Origin: Pseudarthrobacter sp. SSS035
Lineage (GTDB): Bacteria; Actinomycetota; Actinomycetes; Actinomycetales; Micrococcaceae
Direction: 5' to 3'
Length of the DNA: 64,000 nucleotides
NCBI RefSeq assembly: GCF_023273875.1
Contig: NZ_CP096882.1
Coordinates: 4,969,650-5,033,649 of the forward strand
Of the stretch, positions 60,526-64,000 are shown one piece after another; positions within the stretch are counted from its first letter, which is position 1; every line of letters starts with the position of its first letter. The notes beneath the pieces were generated by a model. The model was not told the origin of the DNA and searched no databases. It saw nothing but the letters and a program-made list of their open reading frames with translations. Position numbers and translations under genes: made by a program.

Positions 60526-61548
60526 TTAGCGTTCCCGCTTGTAGGCGGTCGCGGGGTTCTTGGCGGTGTCCGCGATCGGGCGCAGCACCATCATCTGCTC
60601 CAGCAGTTCCGCGAGGCGGTAGCCGGGGACGTCGGCTTGGGCGAGTGTGAAGTGCTCCCCGGCCGAAGATGCCCGGCCTTTGAGGTAGTCCGTCCATCCG
60701 ATCACGGTCAGCAGCGGGGCACGGTAGCCCGCCGGTGCTGCGGTGATCAGTTCGCGGGCCACGGCTTGGGCCTTGTCCACGCGGGTCCAGTCCGGCGCGA
60801 TCCTGCTGCCCAACAGCAGCGCCCCGCTGTCTTCTGCATCCGGCAGGTCCGGGTCGATGATGTTCACCAGCAGGGCGTCCCGCACGGCCGGGGCTTGGAA
60901 TGCGGCCACCAACTCCACCGCTTTGACCCCGGTCAGCGGTTCGCTGGCTTCCAGCGCTGCGGCCCACTGGGCGCGTGGTGCGCTCAGGTCCTCGGCCGAC
61001 AGGTGCCCATACATGGACTGGATCCACTCGGTGGCCTCTGCCGGTCCGGCATAGGGCGCGTAGGTCGTGCCGGGTCCGTCGTTGTAAGCGCTGCCGCGGA
61101 ACACCATTTCGGCGTTCAGGGCGCTGTCGGTGATCGCGTCCAGCGGCTGGGGTTCGCAGCATCCGGCCTCGCTGTCACACAGCAGGTCCTGCCAGTGGGT
61201 GGAGGTCACCAGCCACCCGTCTTTGAGCGGGGTCCCTGCGGCGTCGAGTACTTCAATGAGTGCCTCGATGTACTCGTGGAACGGGCGCGGGGCGTCCTCT
61301 GCGGTCAGGTCCGTGTAAACGGCCAGCAGGACGGACGTGGCGGCTTTGTCCGCTTCGAGAAAGCCGCCGATGGTGTGGGCGAACATGCCCGGCGTTGCAG
61401 CCGTGGGAGCGTCCACCCGGAGTGTGGCGCCCAGTCGGGTGCCCTGCACGGTCAGGAACACGAACGACTCGCGGGGCACGTTGCCCAGCGTGTGCGGGAT
61501 GTAGCTGAGGATATCGGCGGGGCCGGTGGCGCGTACTGATTCAGTCAT
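60526..61548 (-). CDS. DUF4192 family protein
   Basis: A 340-residue actinobacterial DUF4192 protein: ADILSYIPHTLGNVPRESFV, FLTVQGTRLGATLRVDAP, LTAEDAPRPFHEYIEALIEV, then GWTDYLKGRASSAGEHFTLA near the end. The family is common on actinobacterial chromosomes and plasmids, with unknown function. An AAAGGAC ribosome-binding site lies in a leader that it shares with the gene at 62962 (CTCAGCAAAGGACAAACACC). Module copy 2 is upstream. Confidence 0.88.
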   Translation of the reverse strand: MTESVRATGPADILSYIPHTLGNVPRESFVFLTVQGTRLGATLRVDAPTAATPGMFAHTIGGFLEADKAATSVLLAVYTDLTAEDAPRPFHEYIEALIEVLDAAGTPLKDGWLVTSTHWQDLLCDSEAGCCEPQPLDAITDSALNAEMVFRGSAYNDGPGTTYAPYAGPAEATEWIQSMYGHLSAEDLSAPRAQWAAALEASEPLTGVKAVELVAAFQAPAVRDALLVNIIDPDLPDAEDSGALLLGSRIAPDWTRVDKAQAVARELITAAPAGYRAPLLTVIGWTDYLKGRASSAGEHFTLAQADVPGYRLAELLEQMMVLRPIADTAKNPATAYKRER

Positions 61549-61914
61549 GGTGTTTGTCCTTTGCTGAGGATTGGGATGGTGAGGGGACCTCGTAACCGGG
61601 CCAGCTGCCCCTCTCCCCCCGTTGTTTTTTGGTTGCTGGCAAGCTCGCTTGCTCGGCGGCCGACGGAGCCCTGTCTACCGCAGGCAAGGTGCGGGAAATT
61701 CCCGGAGGAAATCAGCGACGCAGGAGCGCCGGAGGGAAATTCACTCGCCGCAGGCCCCGGAGGAACGGAGGGGCTAGACGGGGTGGAGCGGACGCCTAGA
61801 ATCCGAAGGACAGCAACCAAAAAACGTCGAAGACGTAGACAAAGGTGATGACGGGCAGGAGCTCTGCGACAGACCGGCAGCACCCAACAGCCGGCCGCGC
61901 AGCGGACGCCCATT
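61549..61914. repeat. Repeat module copy 2 (upstream of the DUF4192 gene)
   Basis: Second direct copy. The inverted pair is at 61624-61638 and 61811-61825, both perfect. It lacks the outer CTGGTTGC hairpin of copies 1 and 3 but shares with copy 3 the 25-bp leader before the start codon. Confidence 0.88.
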
Positions 61915-62082
61915 GTGGTGAGCCCTGGCGAGCCGGCCCTGTACCTTCACCATAGAAAGCACGGCGCGGATCCCGGCGCCGGCGGCCGCCGTCGGCACTG
62001 AACCACGTTCATGGCCTTGGCGCTAACGGCGGTCCGCCGCCCCCAACCAGGCACCCGGGCCGGCCACGACGGCGGACCGCCA

Positions 62083-62114
62083 GCGGTGACCGGACCATCT
62101 GGCCCGGCCACCGC
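62083..62114 (-). terminator. Hairpin after the small gene at 62120
   Basis: GCGGTGaCCGG-n10-CCGGcCACCGC, an 11-bp stem with one mismatch, just beyond the gene stop on the minus strand. It is related to the hairpin at 60488. The remaining 160 bp to repeat copy 2 hold no gene that I can see. Confidence 0.6.
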
Positions 62115-62119
62115 GTTTC

Positions 62120-62467
62120 TTATTCTTGGCGGTCGTGCAGCGGCAAGGCTCCATAGTGGCCTGCGGCTGCCCGGAAACGTGAGTCACTGCTAAAAATGAA
62201 CGTCCCGCCGAACATGTACCACGGGGCCGGTTCCCCCTCGGCCGTGACGGGTACGGCGTGGATGGTGATGCCGCCGTCAAACGATTCGCCTGTGACGATC
62301 CGGACGGCGGGCCGTTCCTTGGACGCGGGGAATATCGGGTCAATGCCGGGACCGATAACGGTCACTTCCGTGACCTGGGCGGAGATTCCCCGGTTGGAGA
62401 AGTCGATGCCCAAGCTGTCGCGGTAGATCAGGGCGGTGATGCCTTTGGGGGTGGTGTCGTTGCTCAT
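62120..62467 (-). CDS. Hypothetical plasmid protein
   Basis: A 115-residue protein: MSNDTTPKGITALIYRDSLG, IDFSNRGISAQVTEVTVIGP, GGITIHAVPVTAEGEPAPWY, MFGGTFIFSSDSRF. It looks like a compact beta-sheet protein with no known motif. GGAGCTCC directly before the ATG supplies the ribosome-binding site. It is the second gene of the module that starts with repeat copy 3 and is followed by its own terminator. Confidence 0.65.
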   Translation of the reverse strand: MSNDTTPKGITALIYRDSLGIDFSNRGISAQVTEVTVIGPGIDPIFPASKERPAVRIVTGESFDGGITIHAVPVTAEGEPAPWYMFGGTFIFSSDSRFRAAAGHYGALPLHDRQE

Positions 62468-62492
62468 GGAGCTCCTTGGAAGTGGTGGGGTG

Positions 62493-62521
62493 CTGCGCCC
62501 CGTGGGTGACGGGGCGCAGCC
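62493..62521 (-). terminator. Hairpin after the gene at 62534
   Basis: GCTGCGCCCCGT-n5-ACGGGGCGCAGC, a perfect 12-bp stem 12 bp past the stop on the minus strand and before the start of the gene at 62467. Confidence 0.7.
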
Positions 62522-62533
62522 GCTCAGGGATTG

Positions 62534-62962
62534 TTAGGCGAAGGCCGGGGCATAGGGGATGCGGTAGCGGCTCGGCAGCTCGGCCGCAGCCAGTGGCAGG
62601 TCTGCCGGTCCGGTGGCCTGTCCGCATTTCCACGACTCGAACGCCTCTTCGGTGATCGCGTCCCACTGCCGGGCCTGGGTCCGGTAATAGGTGGTCTTCA
62701 CGTCGCCCTCGCAGTACGTGGCCACGCCGAACAGTTCCCCGGTGTTGTCCGTGGCGCGGGTCGCGGCGACGATGACGTAGGGCCATTGGCCCACGTCCCA
62801 GCCGTCGCAACCCCAGACGTTCACCGCTGCCCAGCCGTGCTGGCCGATCAGGTCCATCCAGTCCCAGCCGTCGTTCATGTGGTAATCGCCCAGAACGACG
62901 GCGGCGGGGATGGTCTCGGCGGTGTCCGCCGTGGTGACGGCCTGTGTGGAAACTGTGCTCAT
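62534..62962 (-). CDS. Hypothetical plasmid protein
   Basis: A 142-residue protein rich in Trp and Asp: HMNDGWDWMDLIGQHGWAAV, NVWGCDGWDVGQWPYVIVAA, EGDVKTTYYRTQARQWDAIT, EEAFESWKCGQATG. No family recognised. ATG 62962 is chosen because the AAAGGAC leader is the same as that of the DUF4192 gene. The open frame continues upstream through repeat copy 3 to 63364, but the repeat does not behave as coding DNA in the other copies. Confidence 0.7.
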   Translation of the reverse strand: MSTVSTQAVTTADTAETIPAAVVLGDYHMNDGWDWMDLIGQHGWAAVNVWGCDGWDVGQWPYVIVAATRATDNTGELFGVATYCEGDVKTTYYRTQARQWDAITEEAFESWKCGQATGPADLPLAAAELPSRYRIPYAPAFA

Positions 62963-62993
62963 GGTGTTTGTCCTTTGCTGAGGATTCGGTGGG

Positions 62994-63360
62994 TGAGGGG
63001 GCTGTGGAACTGTGCCAGCTACTGCCCTTCTCCCCCGTTGTTTTTTGGTTGCTGGCAAGCTCGCTTGCTCGGCGGCCGACGGAGCCCTGTCTACCCGCAG
63101 GGCAAGGTGTGGGAATTTCCCGGAGGAAATCAGCGACGAAGGAGCGCCGTAGGGAAATTCCTGCGCCGCAGGCCCCGGAGGAACGGAGGGGCTAGACGGG
63201 GTGGAGCGGACGCCTAGAATCCGAAGGACAGCAACCAAAAGACGTCGTAGACAAACAGGGCCAGGGGCCCGGAGCTCTGCGACGGCGCGCCCTGGACCCA
63301 ACAGCCGGCCGCGAAGCGGACGCCCATTCACTGGTTGAAGCGCAGCCGAAACCAGGGCGA
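62994..63360. repeat. Repeat module copy 3 (upstream of the gene at 62962)
   Basis: Third direct copy. The left inverted arm at 63040-63054 is perfect, and the right arm at 63229-63243 has one change. It has small indels and a deletion in the part with GATGACGGGCAGG relative to copies 1 and 2, and keeps the outer CTGGTTG region shared with copy 1. Confidence 0.88.
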
Positions 63361-63477
63361 GCACTGCGAGCCTGCATTGCCCTGGGACTTGTCAGACTGG
63401 GTTGGTACGGTGGGATGGTCCCGCCTGGTTCCCCCAATCCCAGGCGGGACATTCTTTGTCAGAAGGAGAGATGGACT

Positions 63478-63774
63478 GTGGGACTGCGAAGCTTCTTCAC
63501 CCGGCGCCGGGCACCGGCCGCAGCGGAGCCCTCCGCCGTCGTGGTGGCCCCGGCACCCGAGCCGCTGTCGCCCGCGCAGCTGGCAGACCTGGAAGCGGCG
63601 TGGGCAGAACTGCAGCAGGCGGCCAAGGAAGCAGGCGTGCCGTCATTCCGTGCCTGCACAAGGGACGGCAGCCGCTGGCAGGACGACCCGCCGTCCGTAC
63701 GGGCCTTGGCGGAGACCATAAGGCACACCCAGAAGTACACCGCCGAGGGCATCCAGGACGGCCCGCAGCGCTAG
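63478..63774 (+). CDS. Small hypothetical protein
   Basis: A 98-residue protein starting with GTG after AGAAGGAGAG: GLRSFFTRRRAPAAAEPSAV, a Pro/Ala linker, then LSPAQLADLEAAWAELQQAA, KEAGVPSFRACTRDGSRWQD, DPPSVRALAETIRHTQ. The C-terminal part is helical. The N-terminus is basic. It lies 27 bp before the ligase gene and is probably co-transcribed. Function unknown. Confidence 0.65.
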   Translation: MGLRSFFTRRRAPAAAEPSAVVVAPAPEPLSPAQLADLEAAWAELQQAAKEAGVPSFRACTRDGSRWQDDPPSVRALAETIRHTQKYTAEGIQDGPQR

Positions 63775-63801
63775 AAACGGCCAGTCCTTTAGGCTGAGCC
63801 C

Positions 63802-64000
63802 ATGAGCGAGTCCATCCCGCCGGCTCTGCAACCACCGGTTGCTGTTGCCCTGGCGAAACTCGTCAAGACATTCCCGGGACCCGATGCGCTGCCAGGCGTG
63901 ATGTATTCAGAACCCAAATGGGACGGGTACCGGACGATCGCCCTCATAAATTTTGACGGAGTGACGCTCTGGTCCCGGCAGGGCAAAGAGCTCACACGCG
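63802..64000 (+). CDS. ATP-dependent DNA ligase, N-terminal part (cut by window edge)
   Basis: 66 codons to the end of the window: MSESIPPALQPPVAVALAKL, then MYSEPKWDGYRTIALINFDG followed by VTLWSRQGKEL. EPKWDGYR is nucleotidyltransferase motif I (KxDG) with the adenylated Lys39. SRQGKELT is motif Ia. This is the start of an LigC/LigD-like ATP-dependent ligase, frequent on actinobacterial plasmids and in end-joining systems. The rest lies outside the window, so the domain composition is unknown. Confidence 0.88.
   Translation, partial: MSESIPPALQPPVAVALAKLVKTFPGPDALPGVMYSEPKWDGYRTIALINFDGVTLWSRQGKELTR

Noticed and set aside
62534..63364. 276-residue protein reading through repeat copy 3
   Set aside because: The other two repeat copies do not keep this frame, and the internal ATG at 62962 has the shared leader and ribosome-binding site.
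1..64000. tRNA or rRNA genes
   Set aside because: No cloverleaf or rRNA-like sequence was noticed on either strand by eye. A dedicated scan was not possible.

Overview
The window is high-GC actinobacterial DNA, most like the accessory replicon of a soil Micrococcaceae (Arthrobacter, Paenarthrobacter or Pseudarthrobacter). This rests on recognisable families, not on a search. About 43-64 kb looks like a conjugative plasmid backbone: a MobF relaxase, ParB, SSB, NrdH-type redoxin, DUF4192 and DUF4193 proteins, iterons and an ATP-dependent DNA ligase. About 1-31 kb is a catabolic region for aromatic and furanic acids.

Layout. 1-4.9 kb: tail of an MFS carrier, then SDR, aldehyde dehydrogenase and a VanA/VanB-type Rieske O-demethylase pair. 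5-11.4 kb: a decaying zone with broken molybdenum-cofactor (Moco) genes around an intact moaC, a broken merR gene, an IS3 remnant, and fragments related to the aldehyde dehydrogenase and MFS genes elsewhere in the window. 11.4-30.3 kb: XdhC maturation factor, PadR regulator, and a tightly packed operon of acyl-CoA synthetase, Mo-hydroxylase large subunit, crotonase, FAD subunit, 2Fe-2S subunit fused to CoxG, and MFS carrier. Intact moaA-moaD and moaE, an SSS-family symporter, UbiD decarboxylase, LysR regulator and UbiX flavin prenyltransferase follow. This gene set matches the known Hmf pathway: furandicarboxylate is decarboxylated to 2-furoate (HmfF/HmfG), activated to furoyl-CoA (HmfD), hydroxylated by a Mo enzyme (HmfABC) and hydrolysed to 2-oxoglutarate (HmfE). 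SDR and ALDH could oxidise the alcohol and aldehyde precursors.

31.7-34.9 kb is a decayed Recombinase-In-Trio (RIT) element with perfect 33-bp inverted ends, flanked by halves of two unrelated IS transposase genes. 35.7-40.2 kb carries two unusual large proteins, each with PD-(D/E)XK-like nuclease residues, possibly a defence module. 41-43.7 kb holds an AAA ATPase, a DUF4193 protein and a winged-helix/nucleotidyltransferase-like protein.

44-64 kb is the mobility, DNA-processing and maintenance region. Its main surprise is a 3.49-kb element (51895-55388) with three co-directional genes: integrase, small HTH protein, and zinc-ribbon integrase-like protein. It sits inside the plasmid ssb gene. 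Removing exactly that interval rejoins ssb in frame (RYA|TAKVN) and restores the acidic DPEPPF tail. From 58 to 63.4 kb a leftward series of plasmid genes is punctuated by three direct copies of a module of about 320 bp, each just upstream of a gene, and by 34-bp iterons near parB.
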